Source of the DNA: Chitinilyticum litopenaei DSM 21440 | GTDB lineage: Bacteria > Pseudomonadota > Gammaproteobacteria > Burkholderiales > Chitinibacteraceae | Direction of reading: 5' to 3' | DNA: 64,000 nt | Assembly: GCF_000428145.1 (NCBI RefSeq) | Contig: NZ_ATZJ01000001.1 | Coordinates: 248,001 to 312,000, forward strand | Shown here: in pieces, positions 9,398 through 17,103 of the stretch | Position numbering within the stretch: position 1 is the stretch's first letter | Layout of the letters: each line of letters starts with the position of its first letter | Position numbers and translations under genes: made by a program | The notes under the pieces: model-generated | What the model saw: only the letters and a program-made list of their open reading frames with translations | What the model was told of the DNA's origin: nothing | Databases searched by the model: none

Positions 9398-10394
9398 CGT
9401 AGAAATCCTTGAACCAGACCACAAAGCGGCGCAGGCCCTCGTCGATATTGATCGGATTCACTTCGCCGATGACGCGGGTGAGCGCCGTGGTGTCGGCGGC
9501 CGTTTCCAGCACGTCGCCGTCCTGCATCGGCAGGAAGCGCTTGTCAGCCTCGCGGCCAAGATGCTTTTCCAGCGTGCCGATGAAATCCATCAGGTTCACC
9601 GGATTGCTGCCGCCGATATTCAGGATGCGATACGGCGCCCAGCTGCTGCCGTTGGCCGGTTTTAACAGGTTGAAATTTGGGTTGTTCTGCGGCGGCAAGG
9701 GCAGCAAACGCACGATGCCTTCGACGATGTCGTCGATGTAGGTGAAGTCGCGGCGCATCTGGCCGTGGTTGAACACGTCGATGGTTTCGCCGCGCATGAT
9801 CTTCTGCGCGAAGCTGAAATAGGCCATGTCCGGCCGGCCCCAGGGGCCGTAGACGGTAAAGAAGCGCAAGCCGGTCACCGGCAGGCCGTAGAGGTGCGCG
9901 TAGGCGTGCGCCATGCCTTCGTTGGCCTTCTTGGTCGCGGCGTAGAAGCTCACCGGATGGTCGGTCGGGTCGGTCTCGGCAAAGGGCAGCTTGCGGTTGC
10001 CGCCGTACACGCTCGACGAGCTGGCAAAAATCAGATGGCCGACCTTGCCATGGCGGCAGCCTTCGAGAATCTGGGTGAAGCCGGTGAGGTTGGACGCGCT
10101 GTACGCCAGCGGCTGCTGCAGCGAATAGCGCACACCGGCCTGCGCGGCAAGATGCACGACCGCGTCGAAACCGCCGTCGCGGATCAGCGTTTGCGTCGCG
10201 GTATCGGCCACGTCTTGCCGGATGAAACGGTAGTTGGCCTGACCCTCGAGCCGCGCCAGCCGCGCGGCTTTCAATGCCGGGTCATAGTAATCGTTGCAGT
10301 TGTCGATGCCCGTGATGCTGTGACCCAGCGCCAGCAGGCGCTCGCACAGGTGCATGCCAATAAAGCCGGCGCTGCCGGTCACCAGAATGTTCAT
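9390..10394 (-). CDS. UDP-glucuronate 4-epimerase-like NAD-dependent epimerase
   Basis: A 334-aa extended short-chain dehydrogenase. MNILVTGSAGFIGMHLCERL holds the GxxGxxG NAD-binding loop, SSSSVYG the catalytic Ser region and SFYAATKKANE the YxxxK pair. GIDNCNDYYDPALKAARL and VYGPWGRPDMAYF match enzymes that convert UDP-glucuronate to UDP-galacturonate (family knowledge). It is the first gene of the LPS-type operon, so it should provide a uronic acid nucleotide for one of the downstream transferases. A GGGCGGC/GCCGCCC hairpin lies in its leader. Epimerase is certain; galacturonate as product is the best guess. Confidence 0.9.
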   Translation of the reverse strand: MNILVTGSAGFIGMHLCERLLALGHSITGIDNCNDYYDPALKAARLARLEGQANYRFIRQDVADTATQTLIRDGGFDAVVHLAAQAGVRYSLQQPLAYSASNLTGFTQILEGCRHGKVGHLIFASSSSVYGGNRKLPFAETDPTDHPVSFYAATKKANEGMAHAYAHLYGLPVTGLRFFTVYGPWGRPDMAYFSFAQKIMRGETIDVFNHGQMRRDFTYIDDIVEGIVRLLPLPPQNNPNFNLLKPANGSSWAPYRILNIGGSNPVNLMDFIGTLEKHLGREADKRFLPMQDGDVLETAADTTALTRVIGEVNPINIDEGLRRFVVWFKDFYGV

Positions 10395-10413
10395 GGGCTA
10401 CCCTATCTCGGTA

Positions 10414-10431
10414 GGGCGGCTTGTGCCGCCC
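10414..10431. repeat. GC-rich hairpin in the epimerase/GT2 divergent leader
   Basis: A perfect 7-bp stem (GGGCGGC, loop TTGT, GCCGCCC) lies 20 nt upstream of the epimerase start in the 92-nt divergent spacer. A smaller CTACC/GGTAG repeat lies at its side (10398-10413). It has no T-run on either strand, so a terminator is unlikely. It may be a leader structure or the remains of a dispersed palindromic repeat. Confidence 0.5.
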
Positions 10432-10486
10432 GCTGCAAATCGCCGATTATATCAGCTTGCTCTGTTGATACCGCGTTTGCCGAACT

Positions 10487-11230
10487 ATGACCACCCCTAC
10501 ACTGGGCGTCGCCCTGATTACCAAAAATGCCGCGTTGCGGCTGGATGAATGCCTCGCCTCGCTCGGTTTTGCCGATGAGGTGGTGCTGCTCGATTCCGGC
10601 AGCACCGACGAGACGCTGTCGATCGCCGAGCGCCATGGCGTGAAGATTCACCAAAGCGCCGACTGGCCGGGTTTCGGCATCCAGAAAAACCGCGCGGTCG
10701 CACTGCTGGAAACCGACTGGATCTTCCTGATCGACGCCGACGAAGTGGTTTCCAGGGAACTCGCCGCCAGCATCGTCGCGGCGATCGGTAATCCGCAGGC
10801 CGACGTGTACGAGCTCAACCGCCTCTCCTCATTCTGCGGCCACTGGATGCGCCATTCCGGCTGGTATCCGGACTGGATCGCACGGCTGTTCAAGCGCGGC
10901 AGCGCGCGCTTTTCCGAGGATCTGGTGCACGAAAGCCTGCGCTTTGCCGGCCGCGCGGCGCGGCTGGATGGCGAGCTGCTGCACTACTCGTACGAGAGCT
11001 ACAGCGACGTGCTCAGGAAACTCGAACACTACTCCAGCCTCGGCGCGCAGCAGCGCCTTGCGCGCGGCGAAAGCGCCAGCGTCGGCAAGGCGGTGACGCG
11101 CGGGCTGTGGGCCTTTCTGCGCACCTACTTCCTGCGGCTGGGTTTTCTCGATGGCAGGGCGGGGCTGATGGTGGCGATCTTCAATGCCGAGACGGTGTAT
11201 TACCGCTTTCTGAAGATGCAGATAAGGTGA
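10487..11230 (+). CDS. GT2 glycosyltransferase, WaaE/KdtX-like
   Basis: A 247-aa GT-A transferase. VALITKNAALRLDECLASL opens the fold, VVLLDSGSTDET binds UDP, and WIFLIDADEVVS holds the metal-binding DAD motif. SGWYPDWIARLFKRG and VHESLRF are typical of the WaaE/KdtX branch (beta-1,4-glucosyltransferases acting on inner-core heptose). There is no membrane segment. It is transcribed divergently from the LPS operon and shares its 92-nt control region. The branch assignment is by motif resemblance; a beta-glycosyltransferase acting on LPS is likely. Confidence 0.85.
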   Translation: MTTPTLGVALITKNAALRLDECLASLGFADEVVLLDSGSTDETLSIAERHGVKIHQSADWPGFGIQKNRAVALLETDWIFLIDADEVVSRELAASIVAAIGNPQADVYELNRLSSFCGHWMRHSGWYPDWIARLFKRGSARFSEDLVHESLRFAGRAARLDGELLHYSYESYSDVLRKLEHYSSLGAQQRLARGESASVGKAVTRGLWAFLRTYFLRLGFLDGRAGLMVAIFNAETVYYRFLKMQIR

Positions 11231-11491
11231 CCGTGTGGCACAAGCGCGGTAGGTACGAATAGCGAAGCGTATTCGTACAACATCGCGCATCCGGAGGATT
11301 ACGCTTTGCTAATCGCCCCTACTCCGGCTGTCGCCAAAGCTGCCCGTTGAACAGGCGCCGCTGATTAATTTGAACCGCGTTCCGGTGCGCAACCCCCTGC
11401 GGGATTTGCGCACCCTAGCTTGATTCATTGCAGGGTATTGACCTGTAGCCTTTTCAAACAAGGGGCTGCATAGCCATACCTCGCATTTTTC
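11231..11491. repeat. Intergenic repeat cluster between GT2 and UPF0149 genes
   Basis: This 261-nt convergent spacer holds no gene. From the left it shows a GTACGAAT...ATTCGTAC inverted repeat (about 11252-11277) followed by CGGAGGATTACGC and CGCCCCTACTCC, resembling the widespread GTAGG...CCTAC palindromic repeats of proteobacteria. Next is GGTGCGCAA...TTGCGCACC (9-bp stem) around 11384-11414, a terminator-like hairpin without T-run. Last is a copy of the GGGTAT-type dispersed element at 11433-11480. Confidence 0.6.
11433..11480 (+). repeat. GGGTAT...ATACC dispersed element, copy A
   Basis: A 48-nt copy. It begins GGGTATTG, contains GTAGCC, then 13 nt, then GGCTGC, and ends GCCATACC. Outer (GGGTAT/ATACC) and inner (GTAGCC/GGCTGC) parts are inverted repeats, so it can fold as a long imperfect hairpin. 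Related copies are at 20676, 22137, 27407, 33346, 36012, 38441, 46182, 52199, 53358 and 62864. Confidence 0.65.
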
Positions 11492-12097
11492 TTACTTGCC
11501 CTGCTTCAGCTCGGCTTCGATCTCGGCGATGCGGTTCTTGAGTTCGACAACGAAGATCGCCAGTTCGGCGGCGATGGCTTCCTGTACGTCGACATCGGGC
11601 GGCAGCTGCTTTTGCAGCTCGGCGGTCGATTCGGGCGCGGCCAGCGCCATCACCAGGCTCAGCAGCGTGGCGGTGTCTTCACGGTCGAAATACGGTGTCC
11701 AGACGTCTTCGGCAAACAGGTGCATGCCGATCACGAAACCGAGGCTCCAGCCGCTGCAATCCGGTTTGCCGTTTTCATCGAAATACAGCACCGGGTCGAA
11801 TTGCTCGACGGCTTCCTCGGCATTCAGCGCCTCGGCGGTTTCGTTGTAAAGCCGCAGGATCAGTGCGGTGATGACTTCCGATTCGGCCTGTGACTGGAAT
11901 TTCGGCGGTGCATCCGGACCGCTGACGCGCGGCATCCAGTTCTGCGGATGCAGCTGTACCGGCGAAATCAGGATGGCGGTCAGAAAGCCGTGCAGCATGC
12001 TGACATCCAGGCCGTCCTGGTCCTGGTGGCGGGCAAGGAACTGGTCGAGCTGATCGAGTTCGGCTTCGGTGAGGGCGGGGCTGGCGGTGTTGGTCAT
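11492..12097 (-). CDS. UPF0149 family protein (YgfB/YecA-like)
   Basis: A 201-aa acidic protein. It starts MTNTASPALTEAELDQLDQF, with the family segment VSMLHGFLTAILISP then WSLGFVIGMHLF. This matches the UPF0149 (YgfB/YecA N-domain) fold, an all-helical domain of unclear biochemical role. The SEC-C zinc motif found at the end of YecA is absent; the protein ends in a Glu/Lys-rich helix. The ATG at 12097 is preferred (AGGAAT upstream) over an in-frame ATG at 12229 that runs through non-conserved sequence. It converges with the GT2 gene and diverges from 12395. Confidence 0.82.
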   Translation of the reverse strand: MTNTASPALTEAELDQLDQFLARHQDQDGLDVSMLHGFLTAILISPVQLHPQNWMPRVSGPDAPPKFQSQAESEVITALILRLYNETAEALNAEEAVEQFDPVLYFDENGKPDCSGWSLGFVIGMHLFAEDVWTPYFDREDTATLLSLVMALAAPESTAELQKQLPPDVDVQEAIAAELAIFVVELKNRIAEIEAELKQGK

Positions 12098-12394
12098 GCT
12101 GGCATTCCTGGGCGGGTGGCGCGCTTGCCACGAATCGCCACAGGATACCGGCAAAGTGCGGAGCCGGCCAATCGCGTGCAGGGCAGCCCCGCCATGCTTG
12201 CCGGATGCTTTGTCGCCAATGCTCGTCAATACCCGTATTGACTTGCGCTTGGCTTCGCGCCCGGCTAGTTGGCGGGGCTGCGTAAAAACTAATCAAATCT
12301 CAACAGAGCCTGGGCGTTGTCCGCAATGGCAAGCGCACAAATGGCATGGCGATTGCTTTCGTTTGCTGACCCAATTGCGACGGAGCTGGTCAAT
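12098..12394. other. 297-nt divergent intergenic region with repeat
   Basis: This spacer separates the UPF0149 gene from the gene at 12395. No gene is supported. The right part (12261-12311) carries one copy of a 51-bp sequence repeated in inverse orientation at 26118-26168. Promoters for the two flanking genes should lie here, but I could not place one with confidence. Confidence 0.5.
12261..12311 (+). repeat. 51-bp dispersed repeat, copy 1
   Basis: The stretch begins CCGGCTAGTTGGCGGGG and ends CTCAACAGAGCCT. The reverse complement of 26118-26168 matches it with about 4 mismatches in 51 positions. In one frame both copies read LISFYAAPP, giving spurious open frames. A fragment (TCAACAGAGCCT) recurs at 29890-29901. 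Confidence 0.75.
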
Positions 12395-13141
12395 ATGAGC
12401 TTTGCCATCAGCAACGAGCTGCCAGCCTGGCGGCGCTATTACAGGGCCCGGCCGGATGAGGCCTTTTTTGCCGGCTTTCAGCAAGCCCTGCAGCAGGCCG
12501 CGTCCGGCGATGTTGCCGCGGCCCGCGCTGCGCTGGGGCCGGTGCAGGCCTTGCACGACGACTCGGTGGGTCGGCCGGCCGAGCAGCAATTGCGCTTTGC
12601 CAGCCTGTTGAACAAGGCCTACCAGGCCAATGGCCTGCAGGCGGCAAAAGCCTACCTGCAAAACCTGCCGCCGGCGGATCTGGCCGTGCTGCAGGAGGCG
12701 CACAGTCTGGCGGAGCCGATCAATGTCGCGTCGCTCAGCGAGGAAGGTGCGGCCAACCTGCTCTTGCCGGCGGGCTATGGCGTCGATCTGGATGGTGACC
12801 AGTTCTTCGACGTTGGCCTGGCCCGCACCGGCAGCTTCCCGCCGCAGGACGCGCCGGCCGGATTCGTCCAGGCCTGGGAGCAGGCGACGACGGGGCTGGA
12901 CGAGGGCGATCTGCTGCAGCATGTGTTTACGATGCAGCTGAGCTTCTCCAGCATCAATCTCGAAACCGGGCGCACCACGCTGCGAGCCGATCGTCCAAGC
13001 AGCGAGCTGGCCAGCTACCGGGACAGCGTCGGCAATATTCTGGCGATGCTCGAACGTGATCGCCATACCCTGCCGGCGGGCCAGTACGAGCGCGAGGCGC
13101 CGTTCTATCGCAGGCTGCAGGCCTTGCTGGCCGCGGCCTGA
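12395..13141 (+). CDS. Hypothetical protein with DxDGD loop
   Basis: A 248-aa soluble protein that I do not recognise. It starts MSFAISNELPAWRRYY with GGAG 9 nt upstream; an in-frame ATG at 12317 is possible but less likely. The N-terminal third is helical and Ala/Gln-rich. Around residues 125-136 it has VDLDGDQFFDVGLA, a DxDxDxxxD arrangement like an EF-hand or dockerin-type calcium loop. No signal peptide or membrane helix is seen. The stop lies 3 nt from the convergent glmU stop. Codon use matches its neighbours, so it looks like a genuine chromosomal gene; function is unknown. Confidence 0.7.
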   Translation: MSFAISNELPAWRRYYRARPDEAFFAGFQQALQQAASGDVAAARAALGPVQALHDDSVGRPAEQQLRFASLLNKAYQANGLQAAKAYLQNLPPADLAVLQEAHSLAEPINVASLSEEGAANLLLPAGYGVDLDGDQFFDVGLARTGSFPPQDAPAGFVQAWEQATTGLDEGDLLQHVFTMQLSFSSINLETGRTTLRADRPSSELASYRDSVGNILAMLERDRHTLPAGQYEREAPFYRRLQALLAAA

Positions 13142-13144
13142 GGA

Positions 13145-14512
13145 TTACTTGTCCTGCTTCACCGGGCGCTGCCAGTTGGCCAGCGTTACCTGCTTTGCGC
13201 GTGCAACGGTCAGCTGGCCGGCCGGCGCGTCCTTGCTGATCACCGAGCCCGCGCCGGTGGTTGCGCCGTCGCCCAGCGTCACCGGGGCGACGAGGCAGTT
13301 GTTCGAGCCGACGAAGACATCGTTGCCGATGACGGTCCGGAACTTGTTCACGCCGTCGTAATTGCAGGTGATGGTGCCCGCGCCGATATTGCTGCCGCTG
13401 CCGATGGTCGCATCGCCGATGTAGCTGAGGTGGTTGACCTTGCTGCCGCTGCCGACGCTGGCCTTTTTCACCTCGACGAAATTGCCGATGTGCACGCCGT
13501 CCGCCAGCTCGGCGCCGGGGCGCAGCCGCGCGTAGGGGCCGATCAGGCTGCCCGCGCCGACGCTGGCGTCTTCCAGATGGCAGAAGGGATGGATGATGGC
13601 GTTGTCGGCGATCATCACGTTTTTCAGCACGCAGTTCGCGCCGATCTGCACATTATTGCCCAGCGTCACCTCGCCTTCGAACACGCAGTTGACGTCGATG
13701 CTGACGTCCATGCCGTGCGTAAGTATGCCGCGCAGATCAAAGCGCGACAGATCACGCAGTGTGATCCCTGCCTTCATCAGCGCGACGGCCTGATTGTGCT
13801 GGTGGATGCGCTCAAGCGTTGCCAGCTGCAGCTTGTTGTTGACACCCTCGGCCTCCCAGTGATCCTGCGGGTGGACGGTGGCGATTTCGATGCCATCACG
13901 CACGGCCAGGGCGATCAGGTCGGTGGCGTAGTACTCGCCCTGCGCGTTGTCGTTCTTCAGCTCGGCCAGCCAGCCGGCCAGCTTCGCGGTGGGCAGGGCA
14001 AGGATGCCGGTGTTCATTTCGCGGATCGCCGCTTCTTCCGGCGTCGCATCCTTCTGCTCGACGATGTGCGTCACGCGGCCTTCAGCATTGCGGACAATGC
14101 GGCCGTAGCCGGTGGCGTCATCCAGTACGTCGGTGAGAATGCCGAGCTTGCCGCCGTCGACCGCCGCCAGCAGCGCCTTGAGCGTGGTCAGTCGTGTCAA
14201 TGGCACGTCGCCGTAGAGCATCAGCGTGGTGTCGCCCTGCACATGCGGCAGCGCCTGCGCGAGCGCGTGGCCGGTGCCCAGCTGCTCGGCCTGCAGCGCC
14301 CAGGCGAGGTCATTCTGGCCGGCAAATTCCTGCAGCACCGCCTCGCCGCCGAAACCGTAGACAACGGTGAGCTGGCGCGGCGCGAGCTGGCGCGCGGTGT
14401 CGATCACATGACCCAGCAGCGGTTTGCCGGCGATGCGGTGCAGCACTTTCGGCAGGCTGGAGTACATGCGCGTGCCGCGGCCGGCGGCGAGGATGACGAC
14501 GTCGAGACTCAT
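13145..14512 (-). CDS. glmU: Bifunctional UDP-GlcNAc pyrophosphorylase / GlcN-1-P acetyltransferase
   Basis: A 455-aa GlmU of the usual length. MSLDVVILAAGRGTRMYSSL contains the LxxGxGTRM uridyltransferase motif and LHRIAGKPLLGHVI follows. The C-terminal left-handed beta-helix shows hexapeptide repeats (for example IGPYARLRPGAELADGVHIG) and the acetyltransferase segment NYDGVNKF. It makes UDP-GlcNAc for peptidoglycan and LPS in the cytoplasm. It is a single gene, divergent from the chemoreceptor and converging on 12395-13141. In many relatives glmU neighbours glmS or atp genes; neither is present here. Confidence 0.97.
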   Translation of the reverse strand: MSLDVVILAAGRGTRMYSSLPKVLHRIAGKPLLGHVIDTARQLAPRQLTVVYGFGGEAVLQEFAGQNDLAWALQAEQLGTGHALAQALPHVQGDTTLMLYGDVPLTRLTTLKALLAAVDGGKLGILTDVLDDATGYGRIVRNAEGRVTHIVEQKDATPEEAAIREMNTGILALPTAKLAGWLAELKNDNAQGEYYATDLIALAVRDGIEIATVHPQDHWEAEGVNNKLQLATLERIHQHNQAVALMKAGITLRDLSRFDLRGILTHGMDVSIDVNCVFEGEVTLGNNVQIGANCVLKNVMIADNAIIHPFCHLEDASVGAGSLIGPYARLRPGAELADGVHIGNFVEVKKASVGSGSKVNHLSYIGDATIGSGSNIGAGTITCNYDGVNKFRTVIGNDVFVGSNNCLVAPVTLGDGATTGAGSVISKDAPAGQLTVARAKQVTLANWQRPVKQDK

Positions 14513-14606
14513 GACGGAAAGAATCCGGAGGAATGAATGCGGCGCATTTTAGCGCAATTGCTGGCGATTCCGGGCGGGTGTAATACCTACACGAGTTGTG
14601 CGGCCA

Positions 14607-14636
14607 TTGGGCAGCGTCAGTTTTCGCGCCTACAAT
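14607..14636 (+). promoter_or_regulatory. Putative sigma-70 promoter for the chemoreceptor gene
   Basis: TTGGGC (14607-14612) and TACAAT (14631-14636) are separated by 18 nt, a good -35/-10 pair. It lies 40 nt upstream of the ATG at 14677, which has GAAGGG as ribosome-binding site. No flagellar sigma-28 type box was recognised. Confidence 0.5.
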
Positions 14637-14676
14637 GAAAGGCACTGATTTCATTGCCGAGCAAGAAGGGAAAACC

Positions 14677-16983
14677 ATGACGATTTCAATGCGCGTCATT
14701 CTGATTGCCTGCCTCGTTTCCGCGCTGGGTCTGGTGGCCGTGCTGCTCACCAGCAACGCCGGCCTGGAGGCCTGGCTCATTGCCCTGGCCACGCTGGTGG
14801 CGCTGGCCGCACTGCTGGGCTGGCAGGTCGCCCGCGCCCTGCGCCCCTATGCCGCACTGGAGTCGGCACTGGACGAGCTGGGTCGCGGCAGCGGCAATCT
14901 GGACCTGCGCCTGCCCGATGCGGAGAACAACAAGCTGGCGCGCGATTTCAACGGTTTCCTGGCGATGATGCAGGGCATCTTTCGCGATGTGCAGCGCGAA
15001 ATGGAAGGCCTGGCGCTGGGCCTGCACGAGCTGACCGCCGTCACGGGGCAGATGACCAAGGACACGCGCACGCAGTCCGATTATTCCTCCTCGTCGGCGG
15101 CGACCATCGAGGAAATCACCGTCAGCATCTCGCACATTGCCGGCAATGCCAGCGACATGGATGCGGTGGTCGGCGAAACCGAGCAGCTCTCGAGCGAAAG
15201 CGCGTCCAGCGTGGGCCGCGTGGCCGAAGAGGTCGAGCGCGTCGCCGATTCCATGCAACTGCTGGGCAAGACCATGGATGAGCTGTCGCGCAGCTCGCAG
15301 GAAATCAGCGGCATCGTCGGCGTGATCAAGGACATTGCCGACCAGACCAATCTGCTGGCGCTGAACGCCGCCATCGAAGCCGCACGCGCCGGCGAACAGG
15401 GCCGCGGCTTTGCCGTGGTGGCCGATGAAGTGCGCAAGCTGGCCGAGCGCACCAGCCAGGCTACCGTGGAAATTGCCCGTCGCATCGAAACCGTCGGCAC
15501 CGAAACCGCCCATGCCATGACCAGCATGAAAAAGACGGCCGAGCAGGTCAGCGCCGGTGTCGAGCGCGCCAATGAGGCGCGCAGCGCGATTCTCGGCATC
15601 CGCGACCGCATGGGGCAGGTGGTGGGCCTGGTGCGCGAGATTGCCGGTGCCACGCGCGAGCAATCGGAAGCGACCACCTCGATTGCCCACACCGCCGAGC
15701 AGATCGACACGATGACGCAGGCCACCGATGCCGCGCTGAATCATGCCAGCAAGAGCCTGAAGGGCATCGACGAGCGTGCCGGCAAGCTGCTGGAAATCGT
15801 CGGCCGCTTCAAGCTGGCCGATGTGGAAGTGCTGCACTGGTGGACGGCCGCCGGCGAAGCTCGGGCCGTTTCGGAAATCAAGACCCGCCTCAATGCCATG
15901 GGCCACCACTGGATGGACGTGCATGGCGTGGGCGACCCGATGGCCTCGCTGAAAACGCGCGTCGACAGCGGCAATGCGCCGACTGCGGCGGCCATTGGCG
16001 GTGTGAAGATCCAGAACTGGGCGAAGATGGGCGTCTGCGCCGACCTGACCCCGCTGGCCTCCGAGCAGCAATGGTCGCGCATCCTGCCGGCAGTGCTCGA
16101 CAAGATGATGCAGGCCGATGGCCGCTATGTTGCCGTGCCGCTGGGGGTGGCGCGCACCAACATGATGTGGGTGAATGCCACGCTGGTGAACCGCGTCGGC
16201 GTGCGCCAGGCGCCCAGCGACTGGAACAGTTTCTTCGCGCTGTGTGAAAAGCTCAAGCAGGCCGGCATTCCGGCCATCGCGCACAGCGAGCAGAGCTGGC
16301 AGGTCGCCACCGTGTTCGAGGCGCTGGCACTGGGCCTGGGCGGCGCGCAATTCTATCTGGCCGCCTTCAGCAAGCTCGACCCCTCGGCGCTGACCGGGCA
16401 GACGATGATCCGCGCGCTGGAAACGCTCAAGCAGCTCAAGCCCTACTGTACGGTGGATGCCGTCGGGCGCGACTGGAATCTGGCCACCGCCGATGTCATC
16501 ACCGGACGCGCCGCCTTCCAGATCATGGGCGACTGGTCCAAGGCCGAGTTTGCGCAGGCCGGCAAGGTACAGGGACAGGATTACTACTGCTGGCCGACCC
16601 CGACGCCGAATGGCGAATACAGCTTCGCCGCCGATACGCTGACCATGTTCCGCCAGGCCAATGCCAAGCTCGAAGCCGCCCAGCGCGACTTTGCCTCGCT
16701 CTTGATGAGCAAGGAGGGCCAGGAGGCGTTCAACTTCCACAAGGGCAACATCCCGGCGCGCACCGATGCCGACCTGTCGCGCTTCGACGACTATGCCCGC
16801 CAGTCGGCGCGCGATTTTGCACAGGCCGCCGAGAAACAGGTGCTGGTGCCATCCTGGGCGCACAATATGGCCGTGCAGGACAATGTGCGCGGTGGCTGGT
16901 TCGACGTGATCGGCCAGTACTGGGGCAGCGAGATGAGCGCGACCGAAGCCGCCCGCCGCATGGCCGAGGTGGCCCGGCGCTAG
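14677..16983 (+). CDS. Methyl-accepting chemotaxis protein fused to a C-terminal sugar-type solute-binding domain
   Basis: A 768-aa protein with an unusual architecture. Two hydrophobic helices (about residues 5-23 and 29-48) form a hairpin with almost no periplasmic loop. A HAMP-like linker and methylation helices follow, then the CheA/CheW hairpin tip at about 222-245 (ADQTNLLALNAAIEAARAG). From about residue 383 the chain continues as a family 1 extracellular solute-binding fold (VEVLHWWTAAGEARAVSEIK... to WFDVIGQYWGSEMSATEAAR) resembling GtsA-type glucose-binding proteins. By topology this domain is cytoplasmic, where such proteins normally are not. The ATG at 14677 has a good ribosome-binding site. 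Likely a receptor reading an intracellular sugar or related ligand; the ligand is inference. Confidence 0.9.
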   Translation: MTISMRVILIACLVSALGLVAVLLTSNAGLEAWLIALATLVALAALLGWQVARALRPYAALESALDELGRGSGNLDLRLPDAENNKLARDFNGFLAMMQGIFRDVQREMEGLALGLHELTAVTGQMTKDTRTQSDYSSSSAATIEEITVSISHIAGNASDMDAVVGETEQLSSESASSVGRVAEEVERVADSMQLLGKTMDELSRSSQEISGIVGVIKDIADQTNLLALNAAIEAARAGEQGRGFAVVADEVRKLAERTSQATVEIARRIETVGTETAHAMTSMKKTAEQVSAGVERANEARSAILGIRDRMGQVVGLVREIAGATREQSEATTSIAHTAEQIDTMTQATDAALNHASKSLKGIDERAGKLLEIVGRFKLADVEVLHWWTAAGEARAVSEIKTRLNAMGHHWMDVHGVGDPMASLKTRVDSGNAPTAAAIGGVKIQNWAKMGVCADLTPLASEQQWSRILPAVLDKMMQADGRYVAVPLGVARTNMMWVNATLVNRVGVRQAPSDWNSFFALCEKLKQAGIPAIAHSEQSWQVATVFEALALGLGGAQFYLAAFSKLDPSALTGQTMIRALETLKQLKPYCTVDAVGRDWNLATADVITGRAAFQIMGDWSKAEFAQAGKVQGQDYYCWPTPTPNGEYSFAADTLTMFRQANAKLEAAQRDFASLLMSKEGQEAFNFHKGNIPARTDADLSRFDDYARQSARDFAQAAEKQVLVPSWAHNMAVQDNVRGGWFDVIGQYWGSEMSATEAARRMAEVARR

Positions 16984-17012
16984 AATCGCGGTTGTGGCGG
17001 CAAATTGTCATG

Positions 17013-17047
17013 AAAAAGCCAGCGGGTATATGCCCGCCGGCTTTTTT
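17013..17047. terminator. Bidirectional rho-independent terminator
   Basis: AAAAAGCC, GCGGG, loop TATATG, CCCGC and GGCTTTTTT form a strong stem flanked by A- and T-runs. It lies 29 nt after the chemoreceptor stop and can also serve the convergent gene ending at 17104. Confidence 0.9.
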
Positions 17048-17050
17048 GTG

Positions 17051-17072
17051 CTTAGGTTTTCGGCCTATACCT
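17051..17072 (+). repeat. Possible 3' half of the GGGTAT/ATACC element
   Basis: TTAGGTTTTCGGCCTATACC resembles the right half of the dispersed element (AAAGGTTCTGG then TATACC). The left half is missing, so this may be a decayed copy or chance. Confidence 0.3.
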
Positions 17073-17103
17073 GCCGCAAGAGTTGCTTGTGGCGGCGCTC
17101 GCT

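Noticed and set aside
11384..11414. GGTGCGCAA...TTGCGCACC as terminator of the GT2 gene
   Set aside because: The stem is good but lacks a T-run and lies 150 nt past the stop; kept only as part of the repeat cluster.
14686..16863. 725-codon minus-strand frame opposite the chemoreceptor
   Set aside because: It shows no domain, is Gly/His/Arg-rich, and is the complement of a well-supported gene.
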